Below, one piece after another: positions 6,538 to 6,568 of a stretch of 6,568 nt of DNA (position 1 is the first letter of the stretch; every line of letters starts with the position of its first letter). A model generated the notes under the pieces. The model was given only the letters and a program-made list of their open reading frames with translations, did not search any database and was not told the DNA's origin. Location: positions 1 to 6,568 of the forward strand of contig JAAXUM010000104.1 in NCBI GenBank assembly GCA_013336025.1, in the 5' to 3' direction. Both the position numbers and the translations under genes were made by a program. This DNA comes from Chlorobiaceae bacterium (GTDB lineage Bacteria; Bacteroidota; Chlorobiia; Chlorobiales; Chlorobiaceae).

Positions 6538-6568
6538 CAAGGCGTCGTTCAATAATATTATGGTGACG
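6536..6568 (+). repeat. Inverted (fold-back) fragment of rpsK at the window end
   Basis: The last 33 bases, read on the plus strand, translate to [11 protein letters not shown]. This is the S11 segment that should directly precede and overlap IMVTITD of the minus-strand rpsK. The final 14 bases (6555-6568) are the perfect reverse complement of 6524-6537, with 17 bases between. The piece is therefore the correct rpsK 5' sequence attached in the wrong orientation. Such inverted junctions are typical of strand-switching chimeras in amplified libraries or of misassembly at contig ends. A genuine genomic inversion inside an essential ribosomal gene is very unlikely. Confidence 0.9.

Noticed and set aside
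6524..6568. Hairpin at the right end as a terminator or operon regulatory structure
   Set aside because: The inverted arm encodes S11 residues in the wrong orientation inside the rpsK gene, so it is better explained as a chimeric junction; there is no T-run.
1..6568. Search for a CRISPR array, tRNA, insertion sequence, toxin-antitoxin or defence genes
   Set aside because: No direct-repeat arrays, tRNA-like folds, transposase motifs or accessory-type genes were seen; the window is filled by housekeeping genes.

Overview
The window looks like part of a green sulfur bacterium (Chlorobi, family Chlorobiaceae). The basis is family-level recognition of the proteins: the RpoA, S4, S11, L17 and CysRS sequences read like Chlorobium/Prosthecochloris/Pelodictyon orthologues. 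Gene order fits too, with the tail of the alpha ribosomal operon (rpsK-rpsD-rpoA-rplQ) convergent with rsmG. No database search was possible, so genus is not assigned. All gene content is core housekeeping; I see no mobile element, CRISPR, tRNA, rRNA or defence system.

Layout. 1-13: a perfect match to the 3' end of Illumina sequencing adapters, i.e. non-biological sequence. 14-395 (-): the N-terminal two thirds of the ribosome-assembly GTPase EngB/YsxC, cut by the window edge. 396-562: a structured intergenic region with a strong minus-strand terminator-like hairpin just before engB and a second inverted repeat nearer cysS. 563-2017 (+): cysteinyl-tRNA synthetase. 2014-3132 (-): mannose-1-phosphate guanylyltransferase, converging on cysS so tightly that the two stop codons share one TTAA palindrome. 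3133-3322: an AT-rich divergent intergenic region. 3323-3988 (+): RsmG, the 16S rRNA m7G527 methyltransferase. 3963-4016: an inverted repeat that probably terminates the ribosomal operon arriving from the right. 4080-6537 (-): rplQ, rpoA, rpsD and a 5'-truncated rpsK in the canonical alpha-operon order (transcribed rpsK to rplQ). 6536-6568: an inverted copy of the rpsK 5' region, which reads as S11 protein on the wrong strand.

Functionally, most genes serve translation: ribosomal proteins and RNA polymerase alpha, rRNA methylation, 50S assembly, and tRNA charging. The exception is manC, which supplies GDP-mannose for surface polysaccharide or glycan synthesis. Its Rossmann signature is unusual, lacking the expected Arg.

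The most important observation is about integrity, not novel biology. Both ends carry artefact signatures (adapter on the left, fold-back inverted duplication on the right), so this is probably a complete short draft or metagenomic contig. The first 13 bases and about the last 31 should not be treated as genome sequence. I did not find a convincing undescribed system.
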